Shown in pieces: positions 1 through 28,100 of a stretch of DNA of 64,000 bases (its first letter is position 1; every line of letters starts with the position of its first letter). The notes beneath the pieces are model-generated. The model was not told the DNA's origin, did no database searches, and was given only the letters and a program-made list of their open reading frames with translations. The stretch spans positions 152,711 to 216,710 of the forward strand of contig NW_019091410.1 of assembly GCF_001949145.1 (NCBI RefSeq), written 5' to 3'. The position numbers and the translations under genes are program-made. The DNA is from Acanthaster planci. Taxonomy: Eukaryota; Echinodermata; Asteroidea; Valvatida; Acanthasteridae.

Positions 1-34
1 TTTCCATGGTGAAGATACTCGTAGCAAGTTAGCC

Positions 35-186
35 AAAGAGGTTTGCGGTAGCACCATGCAAGTATATCTCTTTCCCGACAACGGACAAAGCATACCATAC
101 GAAACGTTGAGTGCCCTCCGGTTCTTTTCAGAACCACACATACTCAAAAAGAGATATCCTTGCAGGGTGATACCACTAACCTCTTT
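35..186. repeat. Inverted repeat with 39-nt arms
   Basis: Arm 35-73 (AAAGAGGTTTGCGGTAGCAC...) and arm 148-186 are inverted copies with 34 of 39 positions matching. The 74-nt loop contains a histone-type stem-loop at 120-135. Confidence 0.85.
120..135 (+). other. Histone-mRNA-like 3' stem-loop sequence
   Basis: GGTTCTTTTCAGAACC has the exact form of the replication-dependent histone 3' stem-loop (6-bp stem, TTTC loop) and is followed by ACAC and a purine-rich AAAAAGAGA at 146-154, like a histone downstream element. No histone coding frame precedes it in the window, so it may be a repeat-borne mimic or the remnant of a histone 3' end. Confidence 0.4.
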
Positions 187-497
187 ATTAGTATGCAACT
201 GCACACATGAGTATCAAGAATAAAAAGCTGTGTTTGACAAAACACAAGATGCTGTATACAATTCTCACGATCAGAGAAGATTTATACTAAAAACTGCTTA
301 GTTTATTCAACTGTGCCTTAGTTCTGCATAAAATACGCTGGCATGAAATGTTCCATGGATTGAAATTTTTCTCCTGTGGTAGATATCCGTCCAGTGGCAA
401 GGCACAGCATCTGCTAAACAAGAGCACAGCGTTTTCTCCACGGAGTTCCCATCAGATGGATCCCCCAGTCAACTGGAAGGACTGACGGGCCAGTCTA

Positions 498-695
498 GTC
501 AACTCGCCATTTCTTCGCCAGAGGGCGACTCTGCCTCAGAAGGAAACTAAGGTGACCCTTTTTTTTTTCAAGACACGGATGGGCCTTAACCATGAAGGTC
601 AACTCGCCATTTCTTCGCCAGAGGGCGACGCTGCCTCAGAAGGAAACTAAGATGACCTTTTTTTTAAGACACGGATGGGCCTTAACCATGAAGGT
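498..695. repeat. 100-bp tandem duplication
   Basis: GTCAACTCGCCATTTCTTCG begins at 498 and again at 598. The two units differ by a few substitutions and by the length of an internal T run. Confidence 0.93.
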
Positions 696-1189
696 TTTTA
701 GAGAGGGATTTTTAAAGGCTTTTATCAATGTTAAGCACCTCGCTAAAGCAAACTGACGTTTGTGCTTGAAGCAGAAGGTACGCTCATGAAACTTAACCAC
801 TTTGCTGATACTTTGCTGAAAATGAACAGTTGTACTTAAGTCCAAAAAGTCGGATCAAAAGTCACATCACAAAAATAATGAGGTGAACATTGATGTCTAT
901 GTCAGTGTTCACTTGAATAGCCTGTGACTTGGGATAAGATGACCCGTGACAGACTTGTGACCACAACAGCATAATCTCTGACTTTTAAGCCTTTTGAGTC
1001 CTGAAGAATGCAACGGCCGGATCTGAGGGTCCTTTGTTCCCCAGTCTAACAAACCTACAGGAATTGCTCACTGTTGGATGCCAATGGATAATCTTAAATC
1101 TTTCAGAGAACTGGCCTAATTATTGTAGTATTTGATGGATGTAGGGCTTTACTGTGGCTATTTTACAGAGGGTTGAGCACAGGTGGCAG

Positions 1190-1395
1190 AAAGGGGGAGG
1201 GGCCAGTGGCCCCCCACTTTTTGAACAGGTGGAGGACACACACACACACACTTTTTGCAGGTCCTATAATGGGGTGGGGCTTAATGCATCAATCTTTTAA
1301 TGGCAGGTGCCTGAAGGTCTCACAACGGCCCCTCCCCTCCCACTTTGAAAATCATTCTGCTGCCGTTGTTCAGCATCACCCTGGTTTCAGTCTCA
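1190..1395. repeat. Dispersed G/C-rich repeat (copy 1)
   Basis: The core TCCTATAATGGGGTGGGGCT TAATGCATCAATCTTTTAATGG and CCCACTTTGAAAATCATTC reappear at 10285-10382 with substitutions. A short (AC)n run lies inside it. Confidence 0.7.
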
Positions 1396-2239
1396 AAGAA
1401 TCTGTCGTTGACTAACCTCCAACATCATCTGATTTTGCACAAAGTCAAGAGGGACAAAGTGCCTCGGAAGTTCAGGTTAATGCAGAAACTTTATTCACGC
1501 CTATCATAAATAGTTTTCACTGCAGAAAAAATCAGCATTTTGTGGTGACTATGTTTCTTGCTGTTACTGCAGTGCTAAATATTCATGTTCAGCTTATGCA
1601 AGTCTCTTTTGTAATGCAGCTTGTGCCTTCATTTTGGTGTTTACATTTAAATATCGATAATAATTGAAAAATTTTCCTGTTCTGCATTGCAAGTCGTACC
1701 CTGCCTTTTGGGGGGGAGGAAAGTTTTGTGAAAGCTTCTAGAGGTATTTTTGTATTCAATTTACATGTATCTATGGAAATGAGTGTGAAATTTCAAACAA
1801 TGGAGAACTTTTTTAAGAGATTGGAGTGACATTGTACATACGGTTTGTGTGGGAATGTCAATTTTAGCAAGTTAACTTCTTAATGTAATAATTTTTTCAT
1901 ATCAATATCTGCAAAATGAATTTATAAAACTTGCATCCAGTAAAAAAGGCCCTATATGGTAGCAATTGTATCTTCTATATTTTTATAACCTATCAATTAC
2001 CGGTAGGTAACTATATCCTTGCACACAGAAAGTGCTGTTTCAGAAAATGGTTTTAATTCCATTTTAAGGTGCGTCACAACTTTGTAACAAAATGGATGAA
2101 ACGCATTTGTCTTTTGTACCTGTGTACTACACAGGTACAACGGAAAAATAGTGTGTCTGTAAACATTTTTGACAACTGTGTCGTAATATCTTGGGAAAGA
2201 CGTCAGAGATGTTAATTTTGAAATGCAATATGGGCAATT

Positions 2240-2590
2240 CCCAACACAGTGCGCCACCAAGAGGTTTGTTGTGGAGAGGCCATTTTTTGCTGTGCATCGT
2301 GGGAAAATGGTCAACCAATTATATCACTGGCTGCGCACAGGGAACGGGAAGTATTCCCAATGATTGTTTTTCCCTGGAAGATTTGTAAATGTATTTGAAG
2401 TTACAATATTCATTACTCCTTGCTTCTTTCTATTGCATGGAATATCTCGCTCTATCAAAATAGTTTCCCCAAGTTGTCTACTGACATTAAATTAAATGGA
2501 AATTGTGGCAAGGCAGCCATGCTTTTTCAACCGTAAACTTGACAGATGGCCTCGTCCATGGGCAGCCTCTTGGTGGCGCACTGTATTGTC
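2240..2590. mobile_element. MITE, AGTGCGCCACCAAGAGG family
   Basis: Left terminus ACACAGTGCGCCACCAAGAGG and an inverted copy at 2566-2588 (CCTCTTGGTGGCGCACTGT). A related, right-truncated copy lies at 52358-52640. Non-coding. Confidence 0.8.
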
Positions 2591-2705
2591 AATCGCTTTT
2601 CCAGCAGCCATGATCGATCTGATCAAGGGCAGTTCATGGTCAGTGCAAAAGCAAATTTGTGAAAATTGTGTCCATTTTTATTTGCTCTGAACATTTGCAG
2701 CAATT

Positions 2706-2998
2706 TGGGCCAAAGATCGTATAGCGCCGAAGGCGCAAGATGGATAACTCTGCCCAAAAGGTGTAATTATCATGGGCGCCATTTGAGCAAGCGATACGCC
2801 TGCGTGGCTTACGGTAATGCTTATGCGCAGGCGCACATGCCTGCCGCAGTGCCTGCGCCTGTGCATTAATGTGCATGGCGCGGGCGTATCGCTTGCTCAA
2901 ATGGTGCCTATGCGATTACAACATTTTACGTGTATTCACGGTGAAGTTCTCCATCTTGCGCCACTATGCGGCACTATACGATCTTTTGATTTGGACCC
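2706..2998. mobile_element. MITE/foldback element, GATCGTATAG family
   Basis: Inverted arms: AAAGATCGTATAGCGCC at the left and its counterpart ACTATACGATCTTTT at the right, with a second inner pair CCATTTGAGCAAGCGATACG / CGTATCGCTTGCTCAAATGG. Internally rich in GCGCAGGC words. Non-coding. Confidence 0.85.
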
Positions 2999-3107
2999 AC
3001 TAGCGAATTTCAGTTCTGTAGACCTAAAGCATACAATAACGTCACACTTTGATTACATGTGCGCTTTCCTGTGGGGGCGCTGTGGTTCATATTCCACCTA
3101 CACGTAA

Positions 3108-3339
3108 TTGGGTCATTCTATTAATTTAGAGTCCACCGTATTTTCCATCAGTGTTACATTTGACATGTGATGTATCACTGAAATTGATTTTCAGACTATT
3201 TCTATTTGTTTGGCAGGTAATTTGCAGTACTCATTCAATCTTGGAAATTAAAGAACGAGTTCTAAACATTAAAAAATCATACACAAAATGTAACCGGGAC
3301 GGGGAAAAAATTGCACCCCAAATTTATAGAATGACCCAA
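3108..3339. mobile_element. MITE, GGGTCATTCTAT family (copy 1)
   Basis: Termini TTGGGTCATTCTAT and its inverse at the right end, with arms of about 50 bp (AATTTAGAGTCCA versus AATTTGGGGTGCA, and a shared GTTACATTT). 232 bp, non-coding. Confidence 0.82.
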
Positions 3340-3378
3340 CTGCCGTAGGAGAGCGCACATGTAAACTCACTCACACTT

Positions 3379-3642
3379 ACCTTGCATGCCTAGTGTGGAC
3401 ATACCTTTCTTTTCGTGCAGTTAAGAAAACTCAGTGAAAATACTCGTTTTTCTTGAACTGGGAACAAGGTTTCCTTGACTATTCTTCTTCCGACAGATGA
3501 CCCGAACCCCGAAATGCCTCTAAACTTCTTTGTTAGAGAAGAGGAAATGTCCTGTGGACATGTGTAAGTCCACAAAACGTCTTCTTTTCCTGCATTGTGT
3601 GGACATCTTTTGTTCACAAGTCCACACTAGGTATGTAAGGTT
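3379..3642. mobile_element. MITE with TAGTGTGGAC termini
   Basis: Inverted ends ACCTTGCATGCCTAGTGTGG and the complement of CCACACTAGGTATGTAAGGT. The interior at 3400-3540 reads, on the minus strand, like 58835-58990 on the plus strand (TTTAGAGGCATTT, GAATAGTCAAGGAAACCTTG, TTTTCTTAACTGCACGAAAA). Confidence 0.8.
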
Positions 3643-3753
3643 AGCGCAGCGTGACATCATTGTATTTCTTGTCTATTGTATTGACACCAAATTTGCTTTG
3701 CTTTTACAAATGAGTGAAGCTTGAAGCAGTTGAAATTGAAACAATCTTTAAAG

Positions 3754-3930
3754 GATGGTGAGTTTCTTGAGGACATTTTGATGGGTATAACTCACTTGAA
3801 GCAAACTGTACTCGAGGATGGTGAGTTTCTTGAGGACATTTTGATGGGTATAACTCACTTGAAGCAAACTGTACTCGAGGATGGTGAGTTTCTTGAGGAC
3901 ATTTCGATGGGTATAATTCACTTTTTTTTT
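3754..3930. repeat. 63-bp minisatellite, about 2.8 copies
   Basis: GATGGTGAGTTTCTTGAGGA starts at 3754, 3817 and 3880. The copies are almost identical, implying recent expansion. The period is a multiple of 3, so open frames here repeat a 21-residue peptide; no gene is implied. Confidence 0.93.
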
Positions 3931-5512
3931 TAAACACTACTCACAAGAGCAAGATACATGTAGGTCACACACCAGCTATTGGTGATGCACTTATAGTACT
4001 GTTCCAAAATACTTCAGTACCACTGCACATTGTATTCCAAAAAAATTTTTATACCAATCATATCAAAAGCAGCTTTTGCCAGAACTGTATTTTTTATGTG
4101 AATAATTGTATTCAGAGATTATACACCAAGCATTAAGTGTCGTGTTTTCAATCAGTTGTACATGTTGATGACTTTAAGTAGCTCTCATCTGCCTTGGGAG
4201 AAAAAGCATATTATGTAGAGGCACTGTCGTATTTTGGTTTCCTCAAAAATATTTTCATAAAATTACGTTTGGAAGATTTGTCATTTAAGGAATGATTCAG
4301 ATGTTTTGATACTGCAAAACGGCATAAGGTAAAACAGAACTCACTGAAATTTCATGGTTAATGACTTGTGGAAGGAGTCAGTTTTCAAAGAAGCTCATTC
4401 TCTCAGACTGTCAAATTTCAACAGCCATAATCTTCCCTGATCCTACAAAATCCACCAGGAGGTTTTAAAGAATTTTGTAGGATTACATGTACATGTATTC
4501 TGCATGGGCTTGATGCCCGTAGAAAGCTAACCGTGCGTACCTGCTCCATATGCCCCAGGTTTCCTGCATAAGGGAGATCATGGCGAATTTACTGAGATTC
4601 AGAGGCAAAAAGCTAGTAAGAAAGAATAAATGTTTTCTGTGTGAAAACTCAAACTAAACTCAAGAAGGCCATGCAGGAAAGTACTTGAAAACTTTTTAGT
4701 ATAGATATTTTTGTATGATTGAATCGAAAATGATTGGTGTCCCAGCTTACATTCCAGCTAGTTTTGTAAAATCAAATTTAAATTTTGTGGAATTTTTAAT
4801 ATCTTTAACCTGTTTCTTTGGTCAAGTTTTTTGTTTGGTTAACCATTTCCGAGCTCTTTTTCAGGCACATGTATGCAGATGTTCGTCAAACTTGGTTCAT
4901 TTTAAAGTAGGCAAAGTATTCTAATGTGATTTGCGAGACATTTGAGCTTTGTGCTTAATATTTGGAATGCCATGGGCAGATCCAGGAAAGGGGAATCTAG
5001 TTAAGACCTTGTGCATCTCCTGAAATTTCTCATTCTCACTTGACACCCTGTTCACCTGCTTTAGAGAGCCAGTAGAAGCCAGGTTTACCTGTGCTTCGAA
5101 ATGACAGCTTGTTTCACCATTAAACATGTTAAAGATACCGGGGGCAGTTTCTGCAACATCTCTGTAGTGCAGGTTTTTCACGTGTCGAGTTTGTTCAGTA
5201 ATATCTTTAGGTCATTTTGATGACAAATTGGACGTAACCATTCTCGCACAGCACCCACTTTGTCAGACAGGTCAGCCCAAAATAGATACATGATGCACAG
5301 ACCGACTCGCATGACCTTGATCTTCATTTGACCATTAGTCCGAGTTGAAACTGTCATAAATGAGTGTCTTTGCATGCAAGAGCCCAGTGGGGGGGGGACT
5401 GAATCCACCCACCCCCGGCTGTGAAATGGTCTGGGGGAAAAAATGGCTCTTTTAGAATTGCGCTCTGTCATTCCACAATACCCAAATAATTATGGATCTG
5501 CCCCTGGTCTAA

Positions 5513-5851
5513 TAAGCTTTTGCACGTTAAATTTGAAAGAAAATCTGGTACATCGAGTTACCGGTATTTGATGGCACATAAACATAATTTGAATTCCCCA
5601 GACTAGAGACACTGTTGCTGTACGTCGTGATTCGGGGCAAGCTTTTGCATAGCGACCACCACCTCCAGAATGGACTGGTTCCTTTGTGCCCTTCTTATCC
5701 ATTGAAAACAGTGTATTGGTGCAAGGTGTCTCTTAAGTAACTAAGCACAAGTGCCTTTAGTCTGGAGAAATCAAATTGTTATGTTCACATGCGTTTAAAG
5801 AACCCAGTGTACCAGATTGTTTTTTTTCAGATGGAACTCTCAAAAGGCTTA
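5513..5851. mobile_element. MITE with about 105-bp terminal inverted repeats (copy 1)
   Basis: Ends TAAGCTTTTGC... and ...CAAAAGGCTTA. The first and last ~105 bp pair imperfectly along their length (shared AATCTGGTACA, AACATAA, CCCCAGACTA / CTCCAGACTA). No coding capacity. Same family and orientation as 10497-11006. Confidence 0.85.
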
Positions 5852-6108
5852 TTCAGTAGCTGTTTTCCCTTTCAGTTACTTCAATGTAAACCTCAGTACT
5901 TTTGTATTCCATTCTGCCGCTTCAGATTGCCTGTATGTACTCTTGTAATCTTCGATTTGGCTTTTAACATGTGTAACTAATAGCATACTTATATTTGACT
6001 ATAATAAATGTATTTTTTCCAAAATTAAGCTGAAGAAAACCAAAATCTAGCAGCCAATGAAATAAATCTGCCAAAAGTCATAATTGCAAATTTTGAGAGT
6101 GAGCGGTG

Positions 6109-6962
6109 TTTATTTCCTTTGTGATGGAATACTGATCAATAGTATTACACTTGCTCATTACTGTATTAACCCTAACAGTCCTCAATCCTTCACCTGTTGG
6201 AGGACTGAGGACTGTTTGGGTTAATCCGAGCTTTCCTTTATGAAAACCATTTTCTACATGAAAGTAATACTTTTTTCGTAATTTGGGTCTGACCTGTAAT
6301 AGGTTTTGTTACTGTGTACTCAATATACAAATACATTATACAGAACTACATGTAAATACAAGCAGATGTACACCAGATCAAACACATTTAACTAAGGAAT
6401 CACAAGATGGCCGAGTCTGGTGCCGGCCCCTTACCGGTTTTGATTTTTTTTTTATAAACATAGCACAAACACTTGCCCAATGACAGGCGTATTTCACAAT
6501 GCACATTTCACAGTTGCTGTGCTTAGCAACAAAATTACCTGGGTGTGGATAGACATTTCCATTGGTACAAAGCCAAGTTAAGCCCATTTTTCCTCCGAGG
6601 TTAGTGTGCCTTTTACAGTGTGGGCAGCTTTACCTTCAGATTTTTTTTTCCCCCGTACTGAGATACATTATGCGACAATCCACGATTTGGAATACAACTT
6701 CGGGAGGTTTGAAAGCTACTCCTTTTTCCTCAAACTTCTGTTTTGCGCATGTTCAAGAGATTCATCTCATGCTGAACGTTTTTGTGCTAATTTAACTGAA
6801 AATTAATCATGTACAATAACCAATGTACACATGTCATGGCTAGAAGTTGCCTCGTGTTGTGCACAGTGACTTGTTCAAATAGGAACCTGCCTGATCTGAC
6901 AGATTGTAGTTAGGGTGCATTTCCTAGTGTGTCCTGTCAATCCGATGCTCATTTATCATCTG
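6109..6962 (-). other. Probable WDR13 3' UTR
   Basis: Downstream of the WDR13 stop. In the sense direction a CATAAA variant falls at about 6242-6237 and a canonical AATAAA at 6114-6109 (plus-strand TTTATT). Either could end the transcript. A 59-bp hairpin (6166-6224) lies between them. No coding similarity seen. Extent is inferred, not shown. Confidence 0.35.
6166..6224. repeat. 59-bp hairpin with TTAACCC termini
   Basis: TTAACCCTAACAGTCCTCAA pairs with its inverse TGAGGACTGTTTGGGTTAA. Lies in the probable WDR13 3' UTR. Resembles the left end of 9200-9268. Confidence 0.85.
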
Positions 6963-25114
<18,152 letters not shown>

Positions 25115-25190
25115 ATGGAAGATGAGGATACTGGCTCGGTCGACATGACCAACTCTTGTATGGATTCAGAGCAGCAAATTTATCCGTCCG
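25115..25190 (+). CDS. CYTH: Cytohesin coding exon 1
   Basis: Encodes [25 protein letters not shown] plus one base of an Asp codon, ending at donor gtaagc. The ATG has A at -3 and G at +4, and the MED/MEE-type acidic start is typical of cytohesins. An in-frame ATG at 25100 (would add MVVGI) has a poorer context, and the frame is closed upstream by a stop. I prefer 25115. Confidence 0.88.
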
Positions 25191-28100
25191 GTAAGCCAAT
25201 TTTGCCATTTCCGCTGGCTGTACAGCGTTGACTCAAGGTTTTGTTTGCGCTATCAAGTTAAATCTTTTGGCCTACCCACGCTTCGCTGTGTTTACAGCTA
25301 GTGATGCTGTGCACATTTTCATATGATGAACTGTTGATCATGAATGAGTCAAGTTGATTCTTTAAAGCTCGAAACTGCCTAGGCTAAGGTTCATTGCTAA
25401 ACCCATAGGCCTACAGGCACAATTGCAGAATACCCCGTCACTCACCTTACCCACCTCGTAGCCGCGGATACGGAGTCAGGCTTCCATCCACAACGCCGGC
25501 CCACTTTGTATCTGCATAGGCACTCCCCAGGACCCACATTGGACTTAGAAAATTCTTCCACCATCCCCATTCACTTTGCATTGCAGGATGCACAACTTAA
25601 GGCCCACTTCGTATTCCCTGTATCCATGTAGCCGCTCCCCGGGGCCCCGCATTGGACTTACAAAAATTTTAGTCTTCCCCGAGAGAGTTGTATGTAATTC
25701 AAGTGAGTGCTTCGTTCTCAAGAATGACTTCAATACTGTACACAACACGTACATGTTCCTTGAGGCTTGACGCAGCAAGGATAACCTCGCACCACAAATA
25801 GGGCTGTAGTGGCTCACTTTTACAATCTGCCTCTTATCTGGAGACAGATTGTAAAAGCGAGCCACTACAGCCCTATTTGTGGGGCTAGGATAACCCGGAA
25901 GTCGAACAACCTCCACTCGACTACGTAGCCATGGATTTTTAGGGGGGTGTTTGCGTGTGCGGGGGATTTTGCAATTACACCCCTTTACCTTGGTCTCTCT
26001 CGGTGGTGATACTGATTTACGTGTTTTCCTTCCTCATGTTGTGTCCATGCAGGCACTCCTCATATTTAATTTAATCCTAACCCCACATAATACTACAAAT
26101 TACTACTTGTTGTAAAATGTAGTACTGAGCGCTGTCACTTGTAAGAGGACATGACTTTATTGTTCTGTGAAGCCATAAGATACAATAGATAAGACAATGT
26201 ACCATACAGTGCTGTGGCACTGTGAATGCATGGCTTTATTGTTCTCCGTACAAGTAACAATGGAAGTGACCTAGCCAAAAGTAGTAATTTGTAGCGCTAG
26301 GTCCTTCAGGCTCAGACTATTACTTAGTATTTTGTAGTACTGTTTAGTGTAAGCCAAACAATATGCTTAGCGGTTGGGGTTAATAACTTAATGCTCCATG
26401 GTTTGTGTTCAGTAATTGCTAACTGATAAATACAAAACATGACCTGGAATAAGTTCCATACCACTTGACATTTTGTGCACAAACATAGCAAACCTGGTCT
26501 GACAAATTCTGTTTTCTAAATGAAATGTTTTAATATTTTCCGTTCTAGATTTGACTCTTTCAGTCACACTCACAGTATTCCTTTCTAATGGCTGGTGTAC
26601 CACTGTAGGGACAAATCAGTGATGTCCTTTCAAGCTTGATGGAAATACGTACATGTGAAACGTGTTTGTCCTTTCTTGTGACTCTTGTCTTGCTTGCGTA
26701 TGGAGCAACACTTCATTTAACGCAGTTAACTTGAACTTGCCGAATCGTTTGTCAAAGGTGACGGGCGCCAAAAATGTGGACCCCTAAATTTACAAACCGA
26801 ATGGCCCAGCTCTGAATTGACCCCCTGTCACCACTGATGATTGGCTGCTGCCGAGTGCTGACTCCCCCTCCTTCCCCCTTCCCGGGAGTTCCGAGGAACT
26901 TTGTTCCCGTGCCTAGTGGTGCGCATGGGTTCAGTAGATATTTTCGGAATATCTGTCAGTGAAAAGTGACCGTCGTGTTCTTTTCCAAATTCCAGGGGTG
27001 TGATGTCTTGATAAATTTGTATTTGTACATTGAGATATTTGCAGCTTGAAGTTTTAATGTCAATGAATGATTACTAATCATTCATTTTGTTGTCAATACA
27101 AAAGAATGTTTACTTGGCTACGGGTTTCTGAGTCATCCATTCCCTGCTTACAACATTTACAGTAGTTGCACAGTTGCTTTAATGAGCGGTCTGTCTTAAC
27201 CTCATGGGTTCAAACCCTACTTAAGGAATCAGTTCAGTTTTTTTTTTCTTTTATTAAGTATCAATTTACAAAGATAAAATCTTGCATTGAAATTTACTGG
27301 AATCCGTCCCAATGGTTTATCAAATATCTTGTTGCGGTAGTTATCAGAGCAATATTCTCTAGATCTCCATCATCTGGCACAGTGCAAAGAGCAGAGGCCA
27401 AAAAAAAAAAATTAGTACCGGTAACACAAACCAGCACAGCAGTTTTATTTCCTCAATTAGTCAACCATTTGCTATTAACAAACAAGATAGCTGTTTACAA
27501 ACTGTACTTAAGGTTTTATGGTACTGGTTGCAATTTGTCAACTTTGTCTTTGCCCAATTATTTCTAAGAACTCTGAAGAGCTACTATGTAAACAATGTAT
27601 TGGAGATTACTGGTGAATAAATGTCACAGTAACTTGTGTTTTCTCAAAATTTCTGTTTCAGTTTAGCCCTAAACAGTGGAAGTACATGTACATGTACATG
27701 TATGTGCAGTGTGTGCCTGGGTCTGTATCCATGGCCTGCTTGTGTACTGTATTTGAGAAACAGCAGACGATATCGTTTACAAACAAGCTCCCCGGTATTG
27801 CTTGCAAGCAAACTTGTCCATGCATTCTGTGAAACTTGTGACCTTATAACCCGTTGTGTAAGTAATTTGAAGACTGGAAGTGTTTCATGTGTCTGAGGGG
27901 AATTGTCATTTTGGCCACTCGGAGTTTGACAGATGGGTGAAGTTATTAGGCTAGACAGACTTTTCTTAGAGCAGACCAATATGGGCATAAGGTAAGATCC
28001 CAAGGGCTTTTTCAACAGGGATAGGTTTCCTAACTGTAGCCAGTTCGTGTTTCTACTTCGGTCATTGGTTGGGCATTTTTGTGATTGTCTTCGTGATGTT

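Larger units (their letters stand above)
1..6108. other. Repeat-rich 3' flank of WDR13, no gene recognised
   Basis: Contains at least six inverted-repeat elements, a 100-bp tandem duplication and a 63-bp minisatellite, listed separately. The stretches 700-1180, 1420-2230 and 3940-5500 look AT-rich and unique, with no coding similarity I can recognise. The open frames here are short and mutually overlapping. Confidence 0.5.

Noticed and set aside
26750-26990. Alternative cytohesin first exon ([10 protein letters not shown]) after a GC-richer stretch with an inverted CCAAT box
   Set aside because: The only usable donor (gtcagt) leaves phase 0, which does not fit exon 2 (needs phase 1).
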